A DNA stretch of 64,000 bases from a bacterium A37T11 (GTDB taxonomy: Bacteria > Bacteroidota > Bacteroidia > Sphingobacteriales > Sphingobacteriaceae), in the NCBI GenBank assembly GCA_900109895.1, contig FOBR01000010.1, positions 1 through 64,000 of the forward strand. The letters run 5' to 3'. The notes beneath the pieces were generated by a model. It worked only from the letters and a program-made list of their open reading frames with translations. It ran no database searches and was not told the DNA's origin. Of this stretch, positions 17,786 to 27,489 are shown one piece after another; the first letter of the stretch is position 1, and the number at the start of each line of letters is the position of its first letter. The position numbers and the translations under genes were made by a program.

Positions 17786-20617
17786 TTATTGTTCTTTTAT
17801 TGTTTGCAGATAATCCAGAATCTGATCTTCATCTGTCAGTGTTTCCAGATTGTCTTTTGTGATAATAAACGTTTGGTAAATATCGGCAGGTATCTTCATG
17901 ATATTTTGTAACAAAGGTATGATACGGCTTTCATAAAATTTAACCTCCTGATAATTACCAAAAATTCCGATATATAGGAGTTGCGCGTCCTTATCTATCC
18001 GATAGAGTTGGTGCGTTAGCTTTTTGCCGGCAAACTGTGTACGATTAAACTGTCCAATGCCATATCTTGAAGGCGCCATGTTAACCCGAGGGTTCTCAAC
18101 ATGTATGGCGAAATAGTAGGCGGCTGAATCGGGCAACAACTCTTTATTCCGATAGCTATTTTCGTGCCTATTTTGGGCAATTGCTCCCGTTTTTAAGTTT
18201 TGAGGGCTGAGTGCGCTCTCATTTAAGGATATATTGTTTTGCTTCAGAGTGGATTGTTTAGCACTAATGGTTAATAATTGCCTTGGTCTGGATGGCTTAG
18301 GGCCACGGTTAATAACCAATTCAGGCCATTTTGTCATAGACGGCTCGTCTACGAATTGTTCCCGCGCCGTATCTGATCCATAGAGTACGGGCTGTCTTTG
18401 CCGTAGGCTATCACGATGCGCCTCAATGTAAGCCAAATGTTGTTTTACAAGTGGAACAATGAGCGAATCGGACGGGTAGTGTTCTGCTATTTGCTTTAGC
18501 GATTGCTCAAACGAGGTCAAACTGTCTATACGTCCAGTAGCTAATGCTTGCAAGTAGGCCAATTGGCTAGCAATTCCAGTTCCTTCAGCTGGAATATGCT
18601 GCAAAGCTGAATCCACGCCGCTAATTACAGCTGTATATTTATTTTCGGTATATAGTTCAAAGAGGCGGTTATATGCGGTGCGTAAACCCAATACTTTTTT
18701 ATTTTCCTTTTCAAAATATTGCGGATCCATGAGGATTTGGCTATACCTCGAATCGGGAAATGTACCTAACAACTTTTCTTTGTAGTGCGTTGCTGCTTTC
18801 AGATTGCCTGCTTTTGCATATAATAGGTATAGGTTGTAATATAATTCGGCCTGGTATTTATTATTTGGATAACGCTTTAAAAGTTTTTGATAGGTTTCAA
18901 TAGCCTTTTCTTGGTCATCCAAGTCATCGCGGTAAATATTCCCGGCATTGAATAACGCATCCATAATCCGTTTATCCGAAGCGTCAAATAATTCGGGATT
19001 GTTGGGCAAGTGTCCTGTATAGTAATGCTTTTGTAACAGCGCCTTCCCGGCTGAGTCAGTTGCTAACTCTTCCTGAGATTCAGCATTGGCTGACAATTGT
19101 TTTTCTTCTATACGCTGTTGGGAGGTTTTGTCGCCTGTGCGCCAGTTATCGGCCAAAGGTCGGTTGCCCCAACGCCTTTTGAAGGCAGAAAGTCCTTTGC
19201 TGATGGCATCTGGATTATTGAAATAAAACCGGTTGTCTGTTGCATTGTTTCGCTGCAGCAAAACCTCGTTATTTCTTTCAAGTACATTGTTGTTTTCATT
19301 AGTTGGGCCAGCCTGCTGCTTTTTTTGAAGGTTCAGATAAACTATGTATTCACCAACCAGGCTGTCTATAACCAAATCAGATTGGTTTTTCGGCATACGG
19401 CCTAACCATTGAAGGGTATCTTCTCTTCCTACGATGCGCAATTGGGAGATCAACGTATCAAGGTGTATTACTTTTCTATTTACCATGTCATAGTCCGGAT
19501 AGTCCTTTTGTATAACAGCCGCCGTACTGTCATAATATAACTTGGCCTTCTCATAGGTGCCCTCATCAAAGTAAAGATTGGCCAGCTTTAGGTATGAAAG
19601 GGTCTTTTGGTAATTATTAATGCTTTCCTGTTGCAAGGCCATTTTAAAATAATCTATTCCTGAACTCGGATCGCCGGCCTTGTCATAAACTTCCCCTATT
19701 TGATAGTAAATCTGATCCTTAAACTCCTTGTTTTTATCATCACGGAGCATGTGTTTGAGTAATGCAACTTTGTTTTCAACCGATGGATTTAATGAATCAA
19801 TCAGAAATATGCTATTTAGATTGGCGTGGAAGGCCATTTCATAGGAAACATTGCTACGAGCCACTTTTTTAAAATGTTCGTAAGCTTCGCTAAGTTTGCC
19901 TTCATGAACTAGTAATTGCCCTAATAAATAATGCCAACGCAGTTTATCTGATTTATGATGGCTATTTTCAATGGCTTGAATTAACATGTCTACACCACTG
20001 TTGGTATCACCGGTGCGCAGATAATAGTCTGCTTGTGTGGCAAAGATCAAACTTTTAGATTTTTTTTCGGACTGTAAGCCCATAAAAGCGGTATCAAGAA
20101 CTAAGGAAGCTTCTGAAAGGCTTCCGATCTGGATAAGCGAACGGGCTTTCCACCCTAGTGCAGCCTGCCTGATGATTGGCTTGTTGGCATAGACGCGGGT
20201 GACGTATGTAAAAAATTCAGCTGCGTTATAATAGTTGCCTTTTTCATAATTTGCCCTGCCCGTCAAAAAATAAGCTTGATCGATATATTTGCTTTTTGTT
20301 TTTTCAAGAATGATTCGGTTTGCTTTGCCGATCAATGAATCCATAAGGTGTTCTGAGGACTGAATGCTTTCAGTAGTGGGTTCTTTAAATACGGTTAACT
20401 GTTTTTGGTAATTATCATGGTAGCTGTTTTCCCTGTTATTAACAGCCTGATCAAGAATTAGATTTCCATTATAAAGAATATTATATCTGGTACTCAGATT
20501 TTGCATAAAATCTGTATTCGTACTTTTCTTTTTGGAAAAGCAGCCGCTTAATAATGCGGCCGCGAAAAGGCCTGAATAGCGTACAGAGGTGGGTATAAAT
20601 TTGATAAGGTTTTTCAA
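17786..20617 (-). CDS. porW: PorW/SprE type IX secretion TPR lipoprotein
   Basis: This 943-residue lipoprotein has a clear lipobox (AALLSGC) and then the family's opening NLSTRYNILYNGNLILDQA. Repeated TPR helices fill most of its length (for example YFLTGRANYEKGNYYNAAEFF near 110 and YNLYLLYAKAGNLKAATHY near 597). PorW in Porphyromonas and SprE in Flavobacterium are required for type IX secretion and gliding; PorW is reported to bridge the motor ring to the outer-membrane translocon. The C-terminal region contains another compact domain ending DEDQILDYLQTIKEQ. It lies 4 kb from gldKLMN on the other strand. The ATP synthase operon diverges from it. Confidence 0.9.
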   Translation of the reverse strand: MKNLIKFIPTSVRYSGLFAAALLSGCFSKKKSTNTDFMQNLSTRYNILYNGNLILDQAVNNRENSYHDNYQKQLTVFKEPTTESIQSSEHLMDSLIGKANRIILEKTKSKYIDQAYFLTGRANYEKGNYYNAAEFFTYVTRVYANKPIIRQAALGWKARSLIQIGSLSEASLVLDTAFMGLQSEKKSKSLIFATQADYYLRTGDTNSGVDMLIQAIENSHHKSDKLRWHYLLGQLLVHEGKLSEAYEHFKKVARSNVSYEMAFHANLNSIFLIDSLNPSVENKVALLKHMLRDDKNKEFKDQIYYQIGEVYDKAGDPSSGIDYFKMALQQESINNYQKTLSYLKLANLYFDEGTYEKAKLYYDSTAAVIQKDYPDYDMVNRKVIHLDTLISQLRIVGREDTLQWLGRMPKNQSDLVIDSLVGEYIVYLNLQKKQQAGPTNENNNVLERNNEVLLQRNNATDNRFYFNNPDAISKGLSAFKRRWGNRPLADNWRTGDKTSQQRIEEKQLSANAESQEELATDSAGKALLQKHYYTGHLPNNPELFDASDKRIMDALFNAGNIYRDDLDDQEKAIETYQKLLKRYPNNKYQAELYYNLYLLYAKAGNLKAATHYKEKLLGTFPDSRYSQILMDPQYFEKENKKVLGLRTAYNRLFELYTENKYTAVISGVDSALQHIPAEGTGIASQLAYLQALATGRIDSLTSFEQSLKQIAEHYPSDSLIVPLVKQHLAYIEAHRDSLRQRQPVLYGSDTAREQFVDEPSMTKWPELVINRGPKPSRPRQLLTISAKQSTLKQNNISLNESALSPQNLKTGAIAQNRHENSYRNKELLPDSAAYYFAIHVENPRVNMAPSRYGIGQFNRTQFAGKKLTHQLYRIDKDAQLLYIGIFGNYQEVKFYESRIIPLLQNIMKIPADIYQTFIITKDNLETLTDEDQILDYLQTIKEQ

Positions 20618-20681
20618 TAGTATAAGTATAGTTTAATAAAGAAATATGGCTGTCATCTTCAGATTTCTTCAGTATATTAAA

Positions 20682-20689
20682 TATCTTTG
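20682..20689 (+). promoter_or_regulatory. Candidate ATP synthase operon promoter (-7 box)
   Basis: TATCTTTG matches the TAnnTTTG -7 consensus in the divergent region between porW/sprE and the first ATP synthase operon gene. The -33 element is not clear (a TTTC lies rather close). The leader to the ATG at 20769 would be about 70 bases. Confidence 0.45.
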
Positions 20690-20768
20690 TTGAAACTGAA
20701 AATACCGCGGTGTAAATATACAATACTTTATCTAATTAAAATGAGGCATCCTTATTGTCGGCTAAAGA

Positions 20769-21014
20769 ATGGATCAGGGAGATAAAAAAAAGGATAATAC
20801 CAAGCAGAAATCACCAAAAATGCTGAATGCATACGTCTACTATTCTGGTTTAGGTTTTCAGATGATTGCAGTCATCGGATTGTTTACTTATGCAGGTTAT
20901 CGGTTGGATAAAGGGGCTGGTGGAAATGCCATATTATGGACAGCAATTTTTAGTTTGTTAGGTGTATTCTTCAGTTTATATATGGTTATCAAATCAGTTT
21001 TGAAACGAAAATAG
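20769..21014 (+). CDS. AtpZ/AtpI family membrane protein
   Basis: This 81-residue protein has a lysine-rich N-terminus and two membrane helices (YSGLGFQMIAVIGLFTYAGY and ILWTAIFSLLGVFFSLYMVI) joined by a short polar loop with RLDKG, the AtpI/AtpZ hairpin layout. Proteins of this family lead ATP synthase operons and assist c-ring assembly or cation uptake. Its stop codon directly abuts the ATG of the next gene, indicating coupling. Confidence 0.8.
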   Translation: MDQGDKKKDNTKQKSPKMLNAYVYYSGLGFQMIAVIGLFTYAGYRLDKGAGGNAILWTAIFSLLGVFFSLYMVIKSVLKRK

Positions 21015-21404
21015 ATGGGGATGGGTAAATTTACGCTCCAATATGGGTTCTTTGCTTTAGTATTAGCCTTGCTTGCGCTAGGTTTGCAAATATTCTTTAG
21101 TGAGGCACTGATTATACATGGGTATTTTTGGCTGTTATTTCTTGTAATCGCTGTAGTTACATACCTAGCTTACTTTTTTACCCGTATGGGGGTGTTGAAT
21201 GGGGGCAACGGATCTATTCTTAGCATTATGCTGGGCATTGTATTTAAGTTTTTTTTCTGTTTGATCGTGGTATTGATCATTCTATTGAAATTAACTGAAA
21301 ATCAGCTCGTTTTTGTATGGAATTTTTTTTCGTTGTATTTCTGTTTTTCCCTCTTTGAACTTATTTTTTTGTTACGTATCTTGCGCCACCAAAACAAAAC
21401 GTAA
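21015..21404 (+). CDS. Small four-helix membrane protein of the atp operon
   Basis: This 129-residue protein is almost entirely hydrophobic, with four predicted helices (for example LQYGFFALVLALLALGLQIFF and GIVFKFFFCLIVVLIILLKL). Its position directly after the AtpI-like gene and 14 bases before atpB suggests an assembly role like AtpI, but I do not recognise a named family. A second ATG at 21021 is an alternative start. Confidence 0.7.
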   Translation: MGMGKFTLQYGFFALVLALLALGLQIFFSEALIIHGYFWLLFLVIAVVTYLAYFFTRMGVLNGGNGSILSIMLGIVFKFFFCLIVVLIILLKLTENQLVFVWNFFSLYFCFSLFELIFLLRILRHQNKT

Positions 21405-21418
21405 AAAACTGGGAATAG

Positions 21419-22468
21419 ATGGATTTTAGGCACTTTTTCGATTTAAAAAAAACCTTAATACTTGCGATTTTCGCCGTTTTTGTTAATTTTTCTGAGATTA
21501 GGGCCCAAGATTCTGTTGTTACTAAAAATGAAAAATTTGATCCGACCAAGGCTATCATGGAACATATTGGTGATTCACATGTGTGGCATTTGTGGGGTCA
21601 TACATCCCTTCCGCTTCCAGTAATTTTATTCACAGATAAAGGAATCGAATTATTTTCTTCGGGCGAGTTTCATCACGGTGAGCATGACTACCAAGGCAAA
21701 AACTATACGTATAGGTTGGTAGAAAATCATATAAAAGTAGTTGGAACCGATGGAAACGTGGATGAAAGTGCTTCTGCGCATATCTACGATTTTTCGCTGA
21801 CCAAAAATGTCATTGCGATGTTCCTTTCTGTGATTATACTTGTATTGGTATTTTCATCGGTGGCGGCGGCCTATAAAAAGCGGGAAGGAAAGGCTCCTAA
21901 AGGGTTTCAGTCGCTCATTGAGCCGGTTATTATTTTTGTTCGGGATGATATTGCGCGCCCGAATATTGGCCATAAATATGCACGGTTTATGCCATTCCTG
22001 CTCACTGTATTCTTTTTTATTTGGATCAACAATATCATGGGGCTTATCCCGTTTTTTCCGGGTGGAGCCAATGTAACCGGAAATATTGCTACAACTTTTG
22101 TGCTGGCATCTCTTACGCTAATTGTGGTAAATGTGAATGGTAATAAGGCCTATTGGAAGCATATGCTGGCTCCTGATGTTCCTTGGTGGTTGTACCCTAT
22201 CATGATTCCAGTTGAATTAATTGGAATTATATCAAAGCCATTTGCGTTAATGATCCGTCTTTTTGCGAATATTACGGCAGGTCACATCATTGTTTTGAGC
22301 CTTATTTCACTCATATTTATTTTTAAGACGTTAGCAATTGCTCCGGTTTCGGTAGCATTTGTTATCTTTATGGACGTTTTGGAGTTATTGGTTGCTTTTC
22401 TTCAAGCGTTTATTTTTACGTTATTAACTGCCCTTTTTATTGGTATGGCTGTTGAAGAACATCATTAA
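21419..22468 (+). CDS. atpB: F0F1 ATP synthase subunit a
   Basis: Subunit a forms the proton half-channels against the c-ring. The 349-residue protein is long for the family because of an N-terminal signal-like segment and a histidine-rich periplasmic stretch (HVWHLWGHTSLPLPV, HHGEHDYQGK), a common Bacteroidota extension. The membrane core follows from about residue 130, with the essential arginine in FALMIRLFANITAGHI. atpE follows after 42 bases. Confidence 0.96.
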   Translation: MDFRHFFDLKKTLILAIFAVFVNFSEIRAQDSVVTKNEKFDPTKAIMEHIGDSHVWHLWGHTSLPLPVILFTDKGIELFSSGEFHHGEHDYQGKNYTYRLVENHIKVVGTDGNVDESASAHIYDFSLTKNVIAMFLSVIILVLVFSSVAAAYKKREGKAPKGFQSLIEPVIIFVRDDIARPNIGHKYARFMPFLLTVFFFIWINNIMGLIPFFPGGANVTGNIATTFVLASLTLIVVNVNGNKAYWKHMLAPDVPWWLYPIMIPVELIGIISKPFALMIRLFANITAGHIIVLSLISLIFIFKTLAIAPVSVAFVIFMDVLELLVAFLQAFIFTLLTALFIGMAVEEHH

Positions 22469-22483
22469 ATTGCGAACTATTAA

Positions 22484-22726
<243 letters not shown>

Positions 22727-22735
22727 AGTGAAAGT

Positions 22736-22777
22736 AAAAGGTCCGGATATAACGGTTGGTTTTTTCCGGACCTTTTT
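22736..22777 (+). terminator. Terminator-like hairpin inside the atp operon
   Basis: AAAAGGTCCGGA at 22736-22747 pairs with TCCGGACCTTTTT at 22765-22777 (a GC-rich core of eight pairs plus A-T pairs), ending in a T run. It lies between atpE and atpF. It could end part of the transcripts or protect the atpE 3' end, favouring subunit c, which is needed in many copies. Confidence 0.75.
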
Positions 22778-22825
22778 GTCTTTCGGTATTGTATTTTTAG
22801 TTATTATATAAAATTAGATTAACCC

Positions 22826-23320
22826 ATGGATTTAGTAACTCCGGATATTGGATTAGTTTTTTGGACCACGGTAGCGATACTATTGTTGTTCTTATTATTG
22901 CGTAAACTAGCATGGAAGCCAATTCTTTCTTCAATACATGAACGTGAACGTTCAATTGAAGATGCCCTTGACTCGGCTGAAAAGGCTAAACAGGAAATGT
23001 CTCGCCTGACAAGCGAAAATGAGCAACTGCTGAAGGAGGCACGTGCAGAGCGCGACCTAATTCTTAAGGAAGCCAAAGAACTAAAGGATCACATTATACA
23101 TGATGCAAAAATATTGGCGCAAACTGAAGGGGCTAAATTGATTGAAAAAGCTCGTATAGAAATTAACAATCAAAAGGCCATTGCCATGGCGGAGGTTAGG
23201 GATCAGGTTTCTTCCCTTTCCCTTGAAATTGCCCGCAAGGTATTGGTACGTGAATTTGAAGATCCAATGAAACAGGAAGCTTTGGTTGGACAATTGGTAA
23301 AGGACGTAAAACTCAATTAG
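22826..23320 (+). CDS. atpF: F0F1 ATP synthase subunit b
   Basis: Subunit b is the peripheral stalk. The 164-residue protein has one N-terminal membrane helix (LVFWTTVAILLLFLLLRKLAW) followed by the family's WKPILSSIHERE and a long charged helix for dimerisation and delta-subunit contact. It follows atpE after a 99-base gap holding a hairpin, and atpH begins 28 bases later. Confidence 0.96.
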   Translation: MDLVTPDIGLVFWTTVAILLLFLLLRKLAWKPILSSIHERERSIEDALDSAEKAKQEMSRLTSENEQLLKEARAERDLILKEAKELKDHIIHDAKILAQTEGAKLIEKARIEINNQKAIAMAEVRDQVSSLSLEIARKVLVREFEDPMKQEALVGQLVKDVKLN

Positions 23321-23348
23321 CTGACTGGCTAATTGGCTAATTAATGAT

Positions 23349-23888
23349 ATGTCAGAATTCAAAGTAGCTTCCAGATATGCCAAATCGTTGATCGATCTGG
23401 CTCTTGAACAAAACGCCCTGGAGGATGTAAAGCGGGATATTGAACAGTTTGTTGCAGTTGCTAAGGCGAACACGGAGTTACAGGCAGTTTTAAAAAACCC
23501 GATCATTAAACAGGATAAGAAGCGCAATATCTTACAAGCACTGTTTGGAGCAACAATTCATCCTGCAATCTCTGCATTCTTTACAATCATGGTACGAAAA
23601 GGTCGGGCAGGTATTTTGTATGCCACTGCGCAAGAATTTATCCGTGAATATAATGAGGTTAAAAACATTGTTAAGGCACATGTTACTTCGGCGGAAACTC
23701 TTTCAGATGTCAGCAAGAAGGCAATTGCAGCCTTGGTTAAGCAATACACCGGTGGTGAAGTGATCATTGAAAGCAGCGTTAAACCCGACCTCATTGGTGG
23801 GTTTGTGCTTACAGTGGGAGACCGGCAGGTAGATGCCAGTATTTCCGGCCGCTTAAATAAATTGGAAAAAGCATTAAAAGTATCGTAA
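23349..23888 (+). CDS. atpH: F0F1 ATP synthase subunit delta
   Basis: Subunit delta joins F1 to the peripheral stalk. The 179-residue protein opens with KVASRYAKSLIDLALEQN, the standard family start, has a helical N-terminal domain, and ends with PDLIGGFVLTVGDRQVDASISGRL, the conserved C-terminal signature. It sits between atpF and atpA in the normal order. Confidence 0.95.
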   Translation: MSEFKVASRYAKSLIDLALEQNALEDVKRDIEQFVAVAKANTELQAVLKNPIIKQDKKRNILQALFGATIHPAISAFFTIMVRKGRAGILYATAQEFIREYNEVKNIVKAHVTSAETLSDVSKKAIAALVKQYTGGEVIIESSVKPDLIGGFVLTVGDRQVDASISGRLNKLEKALKVS

Positions 23889-23961
23889 AGATACGCACAG
23901 GCTTGATAGTAGTTATAAATTAAGGGATCGAATTTTATATAAAATATTATAAATAGAAAAG

Positions 23962-25536
23962 ATGGTAGAGGTAAGACCAGATGAAGTTTCGGCAATTCTA
24001 AGGGAGCAATTGTCCGGCTTTAAATCAGCATCCGAACTCGAGGAAGTCGGTACAGTATTGCAGATAGGTGACGGGATAGCACGCATTTATGGCCTGACCC
24101 AAGTTCAGTCAGGTGAATTGGTTGAATTTGATAATGGTTTGCAGGGCATTGTATTGAATCTGGAAGAAGACAATGTGGGGGTAGTTTTACTTGGAGCTTC
24201 TGATGAGATCAAAGAAGGTGATACCATTAAACGTACTGGTAAGATTGCTTCCATCAATGTGGGAGATGGGATGCTGGGTCGTGTAGTGAATACACTTGGC
24301 CAGCCCATTGACGGCAGAGGACCAATTATAGGCACTACTTATGAAATGCCCATTGAACGCAAGGCGCCAGGTGTAATATTCCGCCAGCCGGTTACCGAAC
24401 CGCTGCAAACGGGTATCAAAGCAATTGACGCAATGATTCCTATTGGGCGTGGGCAACGTGAATTGGTGATTGGTGACCGTCAAACAGGGAAAACAGCCGT
24501 TTGTATTGACGCTATTATCAACCAGAAAGAATTTTACGAAGCAGGAAAACCTGTTTATTGTATTTATGTTGCCATCGGTCAGAAAAATTCTACGGTGGCA
24601 AACATTGTGCGTACATTGGAAGAAAATGGCGCAATGGCTTATACTGTTGTCGTAACGGCCTCTGCAGCAGACCCGGCTCCAATGCAATTTTATGCACCAA
24701 TGGCTGGGGCGGCAATTGGCGAATATTTTCGCGATTCAGGCCGTCCGGCATTGATTGTATACGATGATCTTTCAAAACAAGCTGTTGCTTACCGTGAGGT
24801 ATCGTTATTACTGCGCCGTCCACCGGGACGTGAAGCATACCCGGGCGACGTATTTTATCTGCACAGTCGCTTGCTGGAGCGGGCAGCGAAGATCAACAGT
24901 TCTGATGTGATTGCCCGTAATATGAACGACCTTCCTGAATCCATTAAGGGAATTGTAAAAGGAGGGGGCTCTTTAACTGCACTGCCCATTATTGAAACAC
25001 AAGCAGGCGACGTTTCTGCTTACATTCCAACAAATGTGATCTCCATTACCGATGGGCAGATATTTTTGGAATCAAACCTTTTTAATGCCGGTATCCGCCC
25101 CGCAATCAACGTAGGAATCTCCGTATCGCGCGTAGGTGGTAATGCTCAGATCAAATCTATGAAAAAGGTGGCTGGTACTTTAAAGCTTGATCAGGCCCAG
25201 TTCCGCGAGTTGGAAGCTTTCTCTAAATTCGGTTCAGATTTGGATGCAGCCACCAAGGCTGTTATTGACAAAGGTGTACGCAACGTAGAGATCTTAAAAC
25301 AAGGGCAATTTTCACCGGTTGCCGTTGAAAAGCAGGTAGCTATTATATACGCTGGTGTGCGAGGATTGTTCCGTTCCGTACCTGTAAATAAGGTAAAGGA
25401 GTTTGAAACTGAATATTTGGAGCAATTAGAAGTGCGCCACCCAGAAGTACTTGCAGATTTGAAAGCTGGAAAATTTACGGATGAGATTACCGCAATTCTA
25501 GATAAGGTAGCCAAAGAGCTGGCTGGGAAATATTAA
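23962..25536 (+). CDS. atpA: F0F1 ATP synthase subunit alpha
   Basis: The alpha subunit carries the non-catalytic nucleotide sites. At 524 residues it is complete, with the Walker A motif [10 protein letters not shown] near residue 172, the family signature [14 protein letters not shown] near 376, and an intact C-terminal helical domain. The next gene, atpG, starts 5 bases after the stop. Confidence 0.98.
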   Translation: MVEVRPDEVSAILREQLSGFKSASELEEVGTVLQIGDGIARIYGLTQVQSGELVEFDNGLQGIVLNLEEDNVGVVLLGASDEIKEGDTIKRTGKIASINVGDGMLGRVVNTLGQPIDGRGPIIGTTYEMPIERKAPGVIFRQPVTEPLQTGIKAIDAMIPIGRGQRELVIGDRQTGKTAVCIDAIINQKEFYEAGKPVYCIYVAIGQKNSTVANIVRTLEENGAMAYTVVVTASAADPAPMQFYAPMAGAAIGEYFRDSGRPALIVYDDLSKQAVAYREVSLLLRRPPGREAYPGDVFYLHSRLLERAAKINSSDVIARNMNDLPESIKGIVKGGGSLTALPIIETQAGDVSAYIPTNVISITDGQIFLESNLFNAGIRPAINVGISVSRVGGNAQIKSMKKVAGTLKLDQAQFRELEAFSKFGSDLDAATKAVIDKGVRNVEILKQGQFSPVAVEKQVAIIYAGVRGLFRSVPVNKVKEFETEYLEQLEVRHPEVLADLKAGKFTDEITAILDKVAKELAGKY

Positions 25537-25541
25537 TCGGT

Positions 25542-26426
25542 ATGGCTAATTTAAAAGAAGTAAGAAATCGCATCACGTCTGTCAGTTCTACGCAACAGAT
25601 CACTAAAGCCATGAAAATGGTTTCTGCGGCTAAGTTGAAAAGGGCTACTAATGCCATTGTACAACTACGTCCGTATGCGAATAAGTTAAAGGATATACTG
25701 GTCAATCTTTCTTCTAGCGAAATAGCATCCTCTTCGCCATTCCTTGCTGAGCGTAAACCGCATAAGGTATTATTGGTGGTTGTTACTTCTAATAGAGGTT
25801 TGGCCGGCGCTTTTAATACAAATGTTATTAAGGCTACAAACCAACTGGTAGCTGAAAAGTATGCAGAACAGCATGCTAAAGGCAATGTGAACATTTTGGC
25901 GATCGGTAAAAAAGGTCAGGACTATTATCAACGTCGTAATTATCCGATGGTTGGACAGCACAACGAGTTGTTTACTAATTTAAACTTTGAAAATACTTCA
26001 GCCATTACCCAATCTATTATGGACGGTTTTTTGGCTGGCGACTACGATTGTGTAGAATTGGTATATAACCAATTTAAAAATGCGGTATTGCAGATACTGA
26101 CTACGGAACGGTTACTTCCTGTGAAGGCAGCAGAACCAGGAGAGGTTGCCTCAAAGGGCGATATTGATTATATCTTTGAACCATCCAAAGAAGAAATCGT
26201 AGAGCAACTGATACCAAAATCCATCAAATTACAACTTTATAAGGCCGTTCTTGATTCCCATGCCTCTGAACACGGCGCGCGAATGACTGCGATGGATAAA
26301 GCTACGGACAATGCAGGGGAGCTATTAAAATCATTAAAGCTTTCATATAACCAGGCTAGGCAGGCTGCTATTACTACTGAACTCACTGAAATTGTAAGTG
26401 GGGCAGCTGCATTATCAAATGGATAG
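25542..26426 (+). CDS. atpG: F0F1 ATP synthase subunit gamma
   Basis: Gamma is the rotor shaft. The 294-residue protein opens with LKEVRNRITSVSSTQQITKA and ends with NQARQAAITTELTEIVSGA, both standard for the family. It closes the recognisable ATP synthase set here. Subunits beta (atpD) and epsilon (atpC), which follow gamma in many bacteria, are not in the window; in Bacteroidota they are commonly in a separate locus. Confidence 0.97.
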   Translation: MANLKEVRNRITSVSSTQQITKAMKMVSAAKLKRATNAIVQLRPYANKLKDILVNLSSSEIASSSPFLAERKPHKVLLVVVTSNRGLAGAFNTNVIKATNQLVAEKYAEQHAKGNVNILAIGKKGQDYYQRRNYPMVGQHNELFTNLNFENTSAITQSIMDGFLAGDYDCVELVYNQFKNAVLQILTTERLLPVKAAEPGEVASKGDIDYIFEPSKEEIVEQLIPKSIKLQLYKAVLDSHASEHGARMTAMDKATDNAGELLKSLKLSYNQARQAAITTELTEIVSGAAALSNG

Positions 26427-26462
26427 TTTTTTTTGTATATTAGCCGCAAATTATTCATAAAC

Positions 26463-26681
26463 ATGGCAACGACAGTACAACAACGCGCACCAAAAAAGAC
26501 AGATAATAATGCCAACCAGACACATTATTATGTCACGCTTATTATCGCGGTAGTTATTGGTTTAGCAGGCGTATTTTTCCGGTTCCTGCAAGATTCTTTC
26601 TTGTTCACTTCTATTTCTAACATTCTTTTGATTATAGGAAGTATAATTGGAATTTCTACCGTTTTTAAGATCATGAAATAG
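26463..26681 (+). CDS. Small two-helix membrane protein
   Basis: This 72-residue protein has a polar N-terminus and two membrane helices (YYVTLIIAVVIGLAGVFFRF and FTSISNILLIIGSIIGISTVF). The ATG at 26463 is preferred over an upstream ATG at 26433, which would add residues unlike the rest. It follows atpG by 36 bases and precedes a strong terminator, so it may be the last gene of the operon. I do not recognise a named family. Confidence 0.6.
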   Translation: MATTVQQRAPKKTDNNANQTHYYVTLIIAVVIGLAGVFFRFLQDSFLFTSISNILLIIGSIIGISTVFKIMK

Positions 26682-26702
26682 GGGGTAACACTCTCGTTTA
26701 TT

Positions 26703-26751
26703 AAAAACGTTTAAAGACCTTGGTTTTTTCAAAGGACTTTAAACGTTTTTT
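26703..26751 (+). terminator. Rho-independent terminator ending the atp operon
   Basis: AAAAACGTTTAAAG at 26703-26716 pairs with CTTTAAACGTTTTTT at 26737-26751 across a 20-base loop, with a T run. It lies 22 bases after the small membrane protein gene. Confidence 0.8.
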
Positions 26752-26834
26752 CGTATATATAAATTCGATTAAACCATGTAACAAATTTCGCGTCTAATGG
26801 TTATACAAAAAGATTATTGTCACGATTGATAACA

Positions 26835-27482
26835 ATGAAAAAAATAACTGGATGGATGGTGGTTTGCCTTTTGGTTGCTACATCAGTAATGGCGCAAAAT
26901 GCAGATACGCTTAAACACATAGAAAAATTAGAAATTGCTAAAAAGAAAACCAAGTCATTTTCTGGTGGCCGGGACTCAACCTTGTCCTTAACCATTGATA
27001 CGCTTATTATGAACGACCGTGCACAACTGCAGTTTTTTGGACTGAAGAAGGTAACGCTAAGTGTAGGTTACGCGCAAATTGGTGATCGGGTATATATTTC
27101 AGGAACGGATGGCAAAAATAATGGCAGTCATTTAAAAATCGATATTAATTTTATAAAATTAGGATCTTTATATGTTTTGGTGGGCGGTTATGATGCGAAT
27201 AACGGCACCAAGACCTTTCCAAATGGGAATGGGGGCAACGTTCAGTTGATATATGCAGCCAATGGTATTAAACCTCAAACAGTCGATAAAAAGGCTAAAA
27301 ACTATTTATTGATCGACACCAGAGCCGGTGGCTATCGGGTCAATCCTCAGAGCGACCTTCGGAATATATATAGTCAGATGCGCATGGGAAGTGTTGGACG
27401 TCCGTTAGGGGCACTCCCTCAAGGCCAAATATACTCAGGCTCTCCAGGAATAGACGGTAAAAGTAGTATTGTAAGTAAATAA
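26835..27482 (+). CDS. Uncharacterised exported protein
   Basis: This 215-residue protein has a clear signal peptide (KKITGWMVVCLLVATSVMAQ). The ATG at 26835 is chosen over a TTG at 26817 because it places the signal peptide at the N-terminus. The mature part is glycine- and asparagine-rich and appears beta-rich (KVTLSVGYAQIGDRVYISG, GGYDANNGTKTFPNGNGG). I do not recognise it. It converges on gldB with only 7 bases between, and could be periplasmic or outer-membrane associated. Confidence 0.65.
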   Translation: MKKITGWMVVCLLVATSVMAQNADTLKHIEKLEIAKKKTKSFSGGRDSTLSLTIDTLIMNDRAQLQFFGLKKVTLSVGYAQIGDRVYISGTDGKNNGSHLKIDINFIKLGSLYVLVGGYDANNGTKTFPNGNGGNVQLIYAANGIKPQTVDKKAKNYLLIDTRAGGYRVNPQSDLRNIYSQMRMGSVGRPLGALPQGQIYSGSPGIDGKSSIVSK

Positions 27483-27489
27483 ACTTGGT

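Noticed and set aside
26817-26834. An upstream TTG start for the exported protein
   Set aside because: It would put six residues before the signal peptide; the ATG at 26835 fits better.
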